Shown here: positions 43,564-52,703 of the stretch, piece after piece
Position numbering within the stretch: position 1 is the stretch's first letter
Layout of the letters: each line of letters starts with the position of its first letter
Origin: MedAcidi-G1 sp000817085
Lineage (GTDB): Bacteria; Actinomycetota; Acidimicrobiia; Acidimicrobiales; MedAcidi-G1
Direction of reading: 5' to 3'
Assembly (NCBI GenBank): GCA_045568635.1
Contig: JBJLAO010000002.1
Location: 124,001-188,000, forward strand
Length of the DNA stretch: 64,000 nucleotides
The notes under the pieces: generated by a model
What the model saw: only the letters and a program-made list of their open reading frames with translations
Databases searched by the model: none
Told to the model about the DNA's origin: nothing
Made by a program: the position numbers and the translations under genes

Positions 43564-44319
43564 TTAGTTAGTTCCAGAGGTCTTTTCGCAAACGATTATA
43601 AGAAAACGAGGAATATACGAAATCTCATTTTTCCATTCTGAGTTTTTCTCATCTGAATTAAGTGGCGCAGGTTCAATCATTCTGGTTAGTACAAAACCGG
43701 AGTCATTTAAGACATTCAAGTATCTACTCAAGGGACGGTGTGTGTAAGGGATGCTTATACCGTCACCAAAATATTCCTCGCTTAACTCTTCCCTCAAGTA
43801 TGAACCAATTCTCCAATACTTTTCAGGTGGATCAGTAGTCCAATCTTCAACCCAAGAACTACCAGGAGATTGAACTAGAGGATGGTTCATCACGAGAACA
43901 AACCTTCCCCCTGATTTAATAACGCGAGATGCTTCACGGAAAGATTCTTCAAATCTTTCAATATGTTCTACAACCAAACAGGAAATTGCAGCATCGAAAA
44001 AAGCATAAGAAAATGGTAAATCTTCCGCTAACGCCCTGAGCAAAAATGAACTTGGATTAATTTCCTTCCCACGTTTAATCTGCTTTTGAGATTGATCAAT
44101 ACCTACCGCATCGATTGACATTCCTTCGAGAGCACGAATTATCTGACCCTCCCCTGTGCCTATATCCAACACTTTCTGAAATCCTTTCATCAAGTCGACG
44201 ATGAGGGGTAGAAGTTGCTCAGAATATTCAGCATTCATGCCATTCGTAAAAGAGTTTTGCCACCATTCTGCATTTAACTCCCATGGGTTTTTACTTTGAT
44301 CCATGTCCGATCGTTTCAT
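43564..44319 (-). CDS. Class I SAM-dependent methyltransferase
   Basis: The 251 residues hold a UbiE/Methyltransf_11-type core. Motif I is VLDIGTGEGQIIRAL, followed by DAVGIDQSQKQIKRGKEI, then PFSYAFFDAAISCLVVEHI and SGGRFVLVMNHPL. It transfers a methyl group to an unknown small molecule. A second Met at codon 6 could be the start. It is divergent from the EamA transporter with only 13 bases between start codons, so their promoters must overlap one another's coding regions. Confidence 0.82.
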   Translation of the reverse strand: MKRSDMDQSKNPWELNAEWWQNSFTNGMNAEYSEQLLPLIVDLMKGFQKVLDIGTGEGQIIRALEGMSIDAVGIDQSQKQIKRGKEINPSSFLLRALAEDLPFSYAFFDAAISCLVVEHIERFEESFREASRVIKSGGRFVLVMNHPLVQSPGSSWVEDWTTDPPEKYWRIGSYLREELSEEYFGDGISIPYTHRPLSRYLNVLNDSGFVLTRMIEPAPLNSDEKNSEWKNEISYIPRFLIIVCEKTSGTN

Positions 44320-44332
44320 ATTTTGAGTAGAA

Positions 44333-45190
44333 ATGCTGAACTCGCTTTATGCTCCGAATGTGGCTATTTTCTTTGCTTTTCTTTCCAGCGTCTTCTGGGG
44401 TTTTGGTGGTTTTTTCGCAGGTCAAGCATCTAGGCGAGGTTCGTTGATTCCTACTCTCACTCTTGACATTTTTATAGGCCTTTTCGTAGTAATTCCACTT
44501 TCCCTTTTTATCGCTGAGACTTTTACAATTCGCGACTTCCTTATAGGAGGATTTGCAGGTCTTTTCGGAATGTCTGGAGCAGCTTTTCTCTACGCAGGAA
44601 TGAAAAAAGCTGCTTACGTAACCGTTATACCTGTTTCAGGAGTAATTGGAGCACTTTTTCCTGTGTTGTGGGGTCTCGTAGATGGTGACTCGCTTTCAGC
44701 TCTGCAGATAATTGGAATCTTCATAGGTCTTATTTCAATAGCTCTAGCTTCCGGAGTGTCACTGCAGACATTTAGAGGACCAGTCGCCGGATTGATAGAC
44801 GGGATATTAGCCGGCCTAGGTTTCGGAGCCTTCTACATCATTATTGAAAATACTTCTAGCGATACTGAACCTTGGGGTGCAGTCGCTAGCCGACTTTTCC
44901 CGCTAATCATCCTTCTGTTTATTTTGTGCTTAATGAAAGACAAACCAAAACCATCTAAAAAAGCTTTTCCTTTTATTGTTGGTTCGGGTTTAAGTAATGC
45001 TTGCGCGAGCGCTTGTTTTCTGCTTGCTGTCAATAGAGGTCTACTGAGCGTCACTTCACTTCTGAGTGCGCTCTATCCAGCAATAACAGTAGTTCTAGCT
45101 CATTTTATAGTAAAAGAAAAAATGACACGTACCCAAGTTTTTGGAGTCGCTGCAGCAATTTTTTCTATGGCATCAATCACAATTAACTGA
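44333..45190 (+). CDS. EamA/DMT-family transporter
   Basis: A very hydrophobic 285-residue protein with about ten membrane helices in two repeated halves, ending with ITVVLAHFIVKEKMTRTQVFG, the usual DMT closing motif. Relatives export amino acids, nucleotides or other metabolites. It is the only rightward gene in the long leftward core, divergent from the methyltransferase and overlapping the 3' end of uvrC by 8 bases. Substrate unknown. Confidence 0.85.
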   Translation: MLNSLYAPNVAIFFAFLSSVFWGFGGFFAGQASRRGSLIPTLTLDIFIGLFVVIPLSLFIAETFTIRDFLIGGFAGLFGMSGAAFLYAGMKKAAYVTVIPVSGVIGALFPVLWGLVDGDSLSALQIIGIFIGLISIALASGVSLQTFRGPVAGLIDGILAGLGFGAFYIIIENTSSDTEPWGAVASRLFPLIILLFILCLMKDKPKPSKKAFPFIVGSGLSNACASACFLLAVNRGLLSVTSLLSALYPAITVVLAHFIVKEKMTRTQVFGVAAAIFSMASITIN

Positions 45191-47042
45191 GATTTAGTTT
45201 TCTCGCAACTTCTATAGCTACTTTTTCCGGTAACCACTTAATTTCTCTCAATTCTTTCAAGGTGCTTTTTTTGATTTTCGTCAAGCTCCCAAATTCGTCA
45301 ATTAGTCGACTTTTACGTTTTTCTCCCAAACCTGAAATACCATCGAGAATTGACTCTGTCATACGTTTCGCTCTGAGTTTTCTATGGTACTCAACTGCAA
45401 ACCTATGAGATTCATCTCTCAGTCGTTGCAACATATACAAAGCTTCGGAATTCCTGGGAATTACGACTGGGTCTCGTTTCCCTGATACAAAAACTTCTTC
45501 AAACTGTTTAGCGAGTGATGCAACAAAAATTTGTTCCGACAAACCAAACTCAGCCACTGTTTTCTCTGCTACTGAAAGTTGACCCTTTCCGCCATCTACT
45601 AACAACAACTGAGGTGGATAAGCAAACTTCTTATTTCCCTCTGCGCCGATTTCATTACTCTCTTTCAAATACGCAGACAGACGTCGTGAGATTACTTCTT
45701 TCATTGCTGCATAATCATCATTTCCATCAAAACTATTTATACGAAAACGTCTATAATCACTCTTTTTTAATAAGCCGTCTTCCATCACTACCATGGAGCC
45801 CACGTAATCTGTGCCTTGTAAATGGCTCATGTCATAGCATTCAATTCGCAAAGGTGCATCCACCATTCCTAATGTTGTTTGCAGTTCATTTAGTGCTTTA
45901 GAACGTGAATTATGGTCTTTTGCTCTTTTAAGTCGATGTCGTATGAACTCTTCGCTTGCATTGCTGACAACTGTTTCAAGTAAAGATTTTTTCTCACCGC
46001 GTTTTGGAACACGTATTTCTACTCCAGAACTTTTTTCCTTACTCAACCAGCTTTCAATTAGCTCCATATCTTCAGGGATAACTTCGGTCAATATTTGATT
46101 TGGTACTCCGCGCGGTGGTTCAGAACTGTAATGCTCTACCAAAAGATGCTTAAGCATCTCTGAATTTTCTATTCCGTCAATTCGATCAACAACGAAACCT
46201 TTTCTGCCCACGACACGACCTTTTCGAATATAGAAAACCTGAACGGAAGCTTCAATTTCATCACCAGAAAATCCAAATAGATCAATATTTTCTGTTTCGT
46301 TAAGGACTATTCGTTGTCGCTCAAGAACTCTTTCAATGTTAAGTATTTTGTCACGAATGTGAGCGGCCTTTTCGTACTCTTGAGCGGCAGACAAAATAGA
46401 CATTTCTTGACGTAGATCGCTAACTATACCTTTACTGTTTCCATCCAGAAAACTTAAAAGGTCAGCTACTAGATTCTCGTATTCTTTTTCAGTAATTTTT
46501 TCAACGCATGGTGCGGAACACTTTTCTATATGAAACAACAGACATGGTTTTCCAATCTTTTCGTGTTCGTTAAATTTCGTATTTGAGCAACTCCTAACGG
46601 GAAAGCTTTTAATCAGCAAGTCCAGAGTTTCACGTATAGCTTTGACATTTCCGTATGGCCCGAAATACCTGATGCCCCGCTTGCGTTTGCCACGTGTAAT
46701 CGTTGGTCGCGGCCACTTCTCATTGACAGTCACAGATAGGTATGGATAACTTTTGTTGTCTTTGAGGTCAACGTTGAATCTTGGTCCATGCTCTTTAATT
46801 AAAGTGAACTCGAGCAGTAACGCCTCTAGTTCGTTTGCTACTTGAATCCATTCAAGGTGCGTTGCTTCTTGCATCATTCGTTGTGTTCGCGTAGCCATAG
46901 TCGTCTTATTTCCAAAATAGCTATTAACGCGGTTCCGAAGGTTTTTAGCTTTTCCTACATAAATAATGTTTCCGGCTTGATCAAAAAATTGATATGAACC
47001 AGGTTTGGTAGGAATCGTTCCTTGTTCGGGCTGTTCTAACAC
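45183..47042 (-). CDS. uvrC: Excinuclease ABC subunit C
   Basis: The 619-residue nuclease makes both cuts in nucleotide excision repair. In order: GIY-YIG domain (KPGSYQFFDQ, IYVGKAKNLRNRV), a four-Cys patch (RSCSNTKF, KPCLLFHIEKCSAPC), the UVR helix hairpin, the RNase H-like domain (IECYDMSHLQGTDYVGSM, LLLVDGGKGQL) and helix-hairpin-helix (LDGISGLGEKRKSRL). The start is a GTG. It is the third gene of a uvrB-uvrA-uvrC run. Confidence 0.95.
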   Translation of the reverse strand: MLEQPEQGTIPTKPGSYQFFDQAGNIIYVGKAKNLRNRVNSYFGNKTTMATRTQRMMQEATHLEWIQVANELEALLLEFTLIKEHGPRFNVDLKDNKSYPYLSVTVNEKWPRPTITRGKRKRGIRYFGPYGNVKAIRETLDLLIKSFPVRSCSNTKFNEHEKIGKPCLLFHIEKCSAPCVEKITEKEYENLVADLLSFLDGNSKGIVSDLRQEMSILSAAQEYEKAAHIRDKILNIERVLERQRIVLNETENIDLFGFSGDEIEASVQVFYIRKGRVVGRKGFVVDRIDGIENSEMLKHLLVEHYSSEPPRGVPNQILTEVIPEDMELIESWLSKEKSSGVEIRVPKRGEKKSLLETVVSNASEEFIRHRLKRAKDHNSRSKALNELQTTLGMVDAPLRIECYDMSHLQGTDYVGSMVVMEDGLLKKSDYRRFRINSFDGNDDYAAMKEVISRRLSAYLKESNEIGAEGNKKFAYPPQLLLVDGGKGQLSVAEKTVAEFGLSEQIFVASLAKQFEEVFVSGKRDPVVIPRNSEALYMLQRLRDESHRFAVEYHRKLRAKRMTESILDGISGLGEKRKSRLIDEFGSLTKIKKSTLKELREIKWLPEKVAIEVARKLNLS

Positions 47043-47093
47043 TCTTTTAGGATAAAGGTCATAAGGAGTCTTTTCTAACCTTGGAGCATGTTG

Positions 47094-49931
47094 CTAGTTC
47101 AGAAGTGGCTTGAGGAATTTTCCAGTGTGACTACTTTTGAGTTTAGTTATATTCTCCGGCGTGTCACTTGCCACTATTTCCCCTCCACCTTCTCCTCCTT
47201 CAGGTCCTAAGTCAATAACCCAGTCTGCTGTTTTCACAACATCTAAATTGTGCTCAATGACTATTACTGTGTTTCCATTATCAACTAGACGTGTCAAAAC
47301 GTTTAATAATTTTCTCACATCTTCAAAATGTAGTCCTGTTGTAGGTTCATCTAACAGATAAAGAGTATGGCCAGTGGGTCGCTTAGCGAGCTCAGTCGCG
47401 AGTTTAACTCTTTGAGCTTCGCCTCCCGATAAAGTAGGTGCAGATTGGCCGAGTCTTATATATCCAAGTCCGACATCAACCAATGTTTGCATGTGTCTGG
47501 TGATGGAAGGTTGCTTTTCAAAAAAAGTTAACGCTTCTTCGCAAGGCATTTCTAAAACATCGGCAATATTTTTACCCTTGTACATTATTTCAAGAGTGTC
47601 GCGATTGTAACGCTTACCTAGACACACTTCACAAGGAACGTAGACATCAGGCAGAAAATGCATTTCTATCCGTAAAGTTCCATCACCAGAACAGGCTTCA
47701 CATCTTCCTCCTTTAACATTAAAGCTGAATCTTCCAGGCTGATAACCTCTGAGACGTGATTCTTCAGTTTTGGCAAACAACTTTCGTATGTGGTCGAATA
47801 CACCTGTGTAAGTGGCAGCATTTGATCTAGGCGTTCTACCTATAGGAGCTTGATCAATATTTATAACTTTGTCGACTTGATCGATTCCCTTTATTGCTTT
47901 ATGCAGTCCTGGCGGTGTTTTAGATTTGTATATCGACTGCATTAATCCTTTTAGCAAAATTTCGTTAACAAGGGTAGATTTGCCGGACCCTGAAACTCCA
48001 GTTACTGCAACGAAGCACCCCAGTGGAAAATCAATATCAATATTTTTTAAGTTATTTTCACGAGCGCCCAAAATACTTATGAAGGAACCATTTGTTTCTC
48101 GTCGTTCTGTCGGTACCGGTAAAAGTTTATTTCCTGACATGTACTGTCCAGTTAGAGATTTTTTGCAACCAACAAGACCCTTTACGTTTCCAGAGTAAAC
48201 CACGTCCCCTCCGTGTTCACCGGCACCAGGGCCTATATCTACAACATGATCCGCTGCTCGGATCGTTTCTTCATCGTGTTCAACAACGATGACGGTATTA
48301 CCTATATCTCTTAAATGAGACAAAGTTTCTATCAAACGCTGATTGTCTCTCTGATGCAAACCAATAGAGGGCTCATCTAAAACGTAGAGGACGCCGACTA
48401 ATCCACTTCCAATTTGAGAAGCAAGGCGGATTCGTTGTGCTTCACCTCCTGCTAATGTCGCAGCCGATCGAGACAAGGTTAAATATTCGAGCCCGACATC
48501 GAGTAAAAATCGTAATCGTGAATTTATTTCTTTTACGACCTGTTCGGCGATCATTTCTTCTCTGTCGTTTAGTTTTAGATTTGAAAGAGCGTTAAAAGCT
48601 TTATCGATTGAAAGCTGACAAATATCGTCTAATGACCGGTTGTCAATTGTTACTGCGAGAGAAAGAGGGTTCAATCTTGACCCTCCGCACTCATCGCAGT
48701 CAACTTGTCGCATGTAGCCTTCGATTTGTTCTCTTTGAGTATCACTTTCTGCTTCCTGGTGTCTTCTCCGTAAATAAGGAATTGCTCCTTCAAAGCGCGC
48801 ATTGTGAACTCGTGCTCTGCCAAAACGGTTGTGATATCTAACTTTTACTCTTTCTTTTAAGCCTTTGCTCATAAGGATTTTCTGATGATTTTTAGAAAGT
48901 TTTTCCCAAGGTGTTTCGAGGCTAATCCCCTCATGTTCTGCAACTGCTTCTATGAGCCTTTTGAAGTATCGGCTTCTGCCACCTGACCATGGCGCGATAG
49001 CTCCTTCTGTAAGAGTCAGTTCTGGATTAGGAACTACCAGTTGCGGGTCGACTTCATAGACAGTACCTAAGCCATCACAGTAGGAGCACGCCCCATACGG
49101 ACTGTTGAAAGAAAAATTACGTGGTGCTAGATCCTCAAATGATTTTCCGTCACTAGGACGCGACAAGTGCTGACTGAAAACAATTAATTCATTTTCTTTA
49201 TCTTCATCGTTTGTGGAAACTATCTCTATCTCTGCCACACCTTCACTTAGCGACAGAGCAGTCTCCATTGACTCTGTTAAACGTCTCTCTATCCCCTTCT
49301 TCATGACCAATCGATCAACCACTACTTTTATTGTGTGTTGTTCGTATCTCGCTAAATCCGCCGATTCACCAAATTCGTGAATTTCACCGTCAATTAAGAC
49401 TCGACTAAAGCCTTGAGTTGATAAATCATCAAGAAGAGCTTCGTAGGTGCCCTTCCTTCCTCGTATAACTGGTGCTAAGACTTGAAATCTAGTGCCCTCA
49501 GCTAAGTCCATTATTCGATCTACGATCTGCTGGGGTGTTTGCCTTGTTAATTTCTCTCCTGTTTCCGGGTCGTGGGGAACACCGATGCGAGCGAAAAGAA
49601 GCCTTAAATAATCATAAACTTCAGTAACGGTTCCAACAGTGGATCGCGGATTTCGTGAAGAGCTTTTCTGATCAATTGAAATAGCCGGAGATAATCCTTC
49701 AATGAAGTCAACGTCTGGTTTGTCCATCTGGCCTAAAAATTGACGGGCGTAAGCAGACAAAGACTCAACATAGCGTCGCTGCCCTTCGGCATAAATCGTA
49801 TCGAAGGCTAATGATGATTTACCAGATCCTGAGATACCGGTAAAAACAATAAGTTTTTCTCTAGGAAGATCTAAGTCAACTGATTGTAAATTATGTTCCC
49901 TAGCTCCTTGAACTATTAACCTTTCTGGCAT
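47094..49931 (-). CDS. uvrA: Excinuclease ABC subunit A
   Basis: The 945-residue damage sensor has two ABC ATPase modules: first Walker A GISGSGKSSLAFDT, second GVSGSGKSTLVNEIL. Signature motifs are SAATLAGGEAQRIRL and APTLSGGEAQRVKL. Zinc modules (CSYCDGLG, CDECGGSR, CEACSGDG) are present. It loads UvrB at lesions. It lies between uvrB and uvrC, about 50 bases from each, on the same strand. Confidence 0.97.
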   Translation of the reverse strand: MPERLIVQGAREHNLQSVDLDLPREKLIVFTGISGSGKSSLAFDTIYAEGQRRYVESLSAYARQFLGQMDKPDVDFIEGLSPAISIDQKSSSRNPRSTVGTVTEVYDYLRLLFARIGVPHDPETGEKLTRQTPQQIVDRIMDLAEGTRFQVLAPVIRGRKGTYEALLDDLSTQGFSRVLIDGEIHEFGESADLARYEQHTIKVVVDRLVMKKGIERRLTESMETALSLSEGVAEIEIVSTNDEDKENELIVFSQHLSRPSDGKSFEDLAPRNFSFNSPYGACSYCDGLGTVYEVDPQLVVPNPELTLTEGAIAPWSGGRSRYFKRLIEAVAEHEGISLETPWEKLSKNHQKILMSKGLKERVKVRYHNRFGRARVHNARFEGAIPYLRRRHQEAESDTQREQIEGYMRQVDCDECGGSRLNPLSLAVTIDNRSLDDICQLSIDKAFNALSNLKLNDREEMIAEQVVKEINSRLRFLLDVGLEYLTLSRSAATLAGGEAQRIRLASQIGSGLVGVLYVLDEPSIGLHQRDNQRLIETLSHLRDIGNTVIVVEHDEETIRAADHVVDIGPGAGEHGGDVVYSGNVKGLVGCKKSLTGQYMSGNKLLPVPTERRETNGSFISILGARENNLKNIDIDFPLGCFVAVTGVSGSGKSTLVNEILLKGLMQSIYKSKTPPGLHKAIKGIDQVDKVINIDQAPIGRTPRSNAATYTGVFDHIRKLFAKTEESRLRGYQPGRFSFNVKGGRCEACSGDGTLRIEMHFLPDVYVPCEVCLGKRYNRDTLEIMYKGKNIADVLEMPCEEALTFFEKQPSITRHMQTLVDVGLGYIRLGQSAPTLSGGEAQRVKLATELAKRPTGHTLYLLDEPTTGLHFEDVRKLLNVLTRLVDNGNTVIVIEHNLDVVKTADWVIDLGPEGGEGGGEIVASDTPENITKLKSSHTGKFLKPLLN

Positions 49932-49977
49932 TCAACGATCCTAGACATTTGGAACGCACTTCACATTTGATTTTCCT

Positions 49978-51999
49978 TTAAACTTTTTCCGGCATATCAC
50001 GAATCTCTCGTTTTAATTCTTTTATTTCGTCTCTTAATCTTGCAGCGTATTCAAATTGGAGCTCTTCAGCGGCTTCGCTCATTTCTGCTTCGAGAGTATG
50101 AAGCAGGCGTTTTAGATCTTCACGTGGCATGTCAGAAAGCTCATCAGCAAGCTTTGCAACATTTCGCTTTTTATTTTTTGGTTTACTAGAAGCTGCGCCA
50201 GGCCTGACCATTTCGAGTATGTCACTTACTGCTTTTCTAATTGTCTGTGGGTCTATTCCGTTTTCTTCGTTGTATTTTGTCTGCAGTTTTCTTCGTCGTT
50301 TTGTCTCATCGAGCGCTCTTTTCATAGAACCAGTTATTTTGTCCGCATACATCACAACCTGACCATCTACGTTTCGAGCCGCTCGACCAATTGTTTGTAT
50401 AAGCGAAGTTTCACTCCTTAAAAATCCTTCTTTATCGGCGTCTAAAATAGCCACTAGTGAGACCTCAGGTAAATCAAGGCCTTCTCGTAGAAGATTTATA
50501 CCAACTAAAACATCGAACTCACCTAGTCTTAAGTCACGCAGTATTTCGATTCTTTCAATAGTGTCAATGTCTGAATGCAAATATCTGACTCTTACCCCTT
50601 GCTCTAGCAAATAATCGGTTAGATCCTCAGCCATTTTTTTCGTAAGTGTCGTCACGAGCACTCGTTGTTCTGTGTCAACTCGCGTAGAAATCATCTCAAG
50701 AAGGTCATCTATTTGACCTTCTGTTGGACGTACGACAACCTCTGGATCGATTAGGCCTGTTGGGCGAACAATCTGCTCGACAATTCTTGTACTGTTTTCT
50801 TTTTCCCAATTACCTGGAGTAGCTGAAACTAGAACTACTTGTCCAGCTTTATTGATAAATTCGTCAAACCTTAGTGGCCTGTTGTCAGCAGCTGAAGGAA
50901 GCCTGAAACCATGCTCTATCAGGGTCAATTTACGGCTTCTGTCGCCTGCGTGTTGACCATGAAGCTGTGGAATGGCTACGTGCGATTCATCGAGAACAAC
51001 AAGAAAGTCATCAGGAAAATAGTCAAGCAAGGTGAATGGCCTTTCACCAGGCGCCCTGCCATCTATATGAGAACTATAATTTTCGATTCCACTGCAAAAT
51101 CCAAGCTCTGACATCATCTCAAGGTCATAATCAGTTCTCATTCTCAGACGTTGAGACTCAAGGAGTTTATTTTCTTTTTCAAATACTTTTAGTGATTCTT
51201 GTAGTTCTATTTCGATGCTTTTTATTGCTCGGCTCATTACTGCGGTATCTGCCATGTAATGAGTTGCAGGGAACACTATTAGTTCATCTAATTCTCTTAT
51301 AAGGTCGCCAGTAACCGGATCAACTTCAGTGATTCTTTCAACTTCATCCCCAAATAAAGAAATCTTAAATATGGTTTCTTCATAAGCAGGATGAATTTCA
51401 ATTGTGTCACCTTTAACGCGAAATTTTCCACGGCTTAATGCCATATCATTTCGTTCGTAGCGCATGTCAATTAGTCTGCTTAATGCTTCACGTTGATTTA
51501 TTTCACTTTCTGTTCTCAGAACCAGTAATTGACCTTCGTACTGGGATGGGGAACCCAGCCCGTAGATACAGGAAACCGAAGCAACTACGATCGTGTCCCT
51601 TCGAGTCAACAGTGCTGATGTGGCAGAGTGTCTTAATCGATCTATCTCATCATTTACCGAAGAGTCTTTTTCAATAAAGGTGTCTGAACTGGGAACATAC
51701 GCCTCTGGCTGATAATAGTCATAATACGAAACGAAGTACTCAACTTTATTATCTGGAAAAAATGATCGAAATTCATTTGCCAATTGGGCTGCCAAAGCTT
51801 TATTAGGCGCTATCACTAAAGTAGGTCTTTGAACTTCTTCAATAGTCCATGCAACGGTTGCACTTTTTCCGCTTCCGGTAATTCCTAAAAGGGTCTGAAA
51901 TCTCTCTCCACCATTAAGACCATCTGCTAATTCTTCTATTGCCTTTGGCTGATCTCCTGCTGGCTTAAAAGGTGCATGTACCTTGAACTTCCGTTCCAC
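49978..51999 (-). CDS. uvrB: Excinuclease ABC subunit B
   Basis: The 673-residue helicase-like protein has Walker A GITGSGKSATVAW, the beta-hairpin region VEYFVSYYDYYQPEAYVPSS, motif II VLDESHVAIPQ, motif VI QTIGRAARNVDGQV, and a C-terminal UVR helix hairpin (LEAEMSEAAEELQFEYAARL). It verifies damage and holds DNA for UvrC. The start is a GTG. It lies 42 bases after coaE. Confidence 0.97.
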   Translation of the reverse strand: MERKFKVHAPFKPAGDQPKAIEELADGLNGGERFQTLLGITGSGKSATVAWTIEEVQRPTLVIAPNKALAAQLANEFRSFFPDNKVEYFVSYYDYYQPEAYVPSSDTFIEKDSSVNDEIDRLRHSATSALLTRRDTIVVASVSCIYGLGSPSQYEGQLLVLRTESEINQREALSRLIDMRYERNDMALSRGKFRVKGDTIEIHPAYEETIFKISLFGDEVERITEVDPVTGDLIRELDELIVFPATHYMADTAVMSRAIKSIEIELQESLKVFEKENKLLESQRLRMRTDYDLEMMSELGFCSGIENYSSHIDGRAPGERPFTLLDYFPDDFLVVLDESHVAIPQLHGQHAGDRSRKLTLIEHGFRLPSAADNRPLRFDEFINKAGQVVLVSATPGNWEKENSTRIVEQIVRPTGLIDPEVVVRPTEGQIDDLLEMISTRVDTEQRVLVTTLTKKMAEDLTDYLLEQGVRVRYLHSDIDTIERIEILRDLRLGEFDVLVGINLLREGLDLPEVSLVAILDADKEGFLRSETSLIQTIGRAARNVDGQVVMYADKITGSMKRALDETKRRRKLQTKYNEENGIDPQTIRKAVSDILEMVRPGAASSKPKNKKRNVAKLADELSDMPREDLKRLLHTLEAEMSEAAEELQFEYAARLRDEIKELKREIRDMPEKV

Positions 52000-52041
52000 A
52001 TAAAGATGATACTGATCTACAAGCGATGAAACATGTTCAAT

Positions 52042-52680
52042 TTATTGTTTAACAATTAAGGAAGGTAATGCTCGACCAATTTCAGGTCTTTCAATAGAGT
52101 TAATCCATTCCCAACATTTGTAAATTTCTTTTTCAAATACTCCTATTGAAGTATTGTTTTCAATCACGTAATCGGCTATTTCTGTTCTTGCCTCACGCGA
52201 GACTTGTTTTTTGATTCTATTTCGTGCATCTTCTTCCTCGAACGAACGGTGCTTTACTAGACGTTCGACAGCAGTTTCTGTATTAATGTCGACTACTACT
52301 ATCGCGTCAAAATTTCGGTACCCAGATTCGACAAGCAGCGGAATTTCTAAAATGACTGTGTCGTCAGTGTTTAAATACGCTTTGCGTCTACCAGTCATTT
52401 CTTCTCGTACAGCCGGGTGGACAATAGCATTTAATGATGCAAGTTCTTCGGGGTTGGAAAAAACGATATTTGCTACTGCCTGACGGTCAAGCTGACCATC
52501 TGGCGCCAAAATGTCTTTACCCCACTTGGAAAGCATTTCCTCAAAGACTTTCTCACCTGGTTGTTGCAGGTCTCTAACAATTTGATCTGCATCTATAAGA
52601 GCCGCTCCGTGAGCAACGAAACTGGCAGCTGCAGTAGATTTTCCAGAGCCAATGCCGCCTGTTAATCCTATTTCAAGCAA
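52042..52680 (-). CDS. coaE: Dephospho-CoA kinase
   Basis: The 212-residue P-loop kinase has GLTGGIGSGKSTAAASF, the IDADQIVRDLQQPG substrate loop and PLLVESGYRNFDAIVVVD. It phosphorylates dephospho-CoA in the last step of CoA synthesis. It lies between rpsA and uvrB, as in mycobacteria. Confidence 0.94.
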   Translation of the reverse strand: MLEIGLTGGIGSGKSTAAASFVAHGAALIDADQIVRDLQQPGEKVFEEMLSKWGKDILAPDGQLDRQAVANIVFSNPEELASLNAIVHPAVREEMTGRRKAYLNTDDTVILEIPLLVESGYRNFDAIVVVDINTETAVERLVKHRSFEEEDARNRIKKQVSREARTEIADYVIENNTSIGVFEKEIYKCWEWINSIERPEIGRALPSLIVKQ

Positions 52681-52703
52681 TTGTTGACCCGCTTAAAATA
52701 TTG

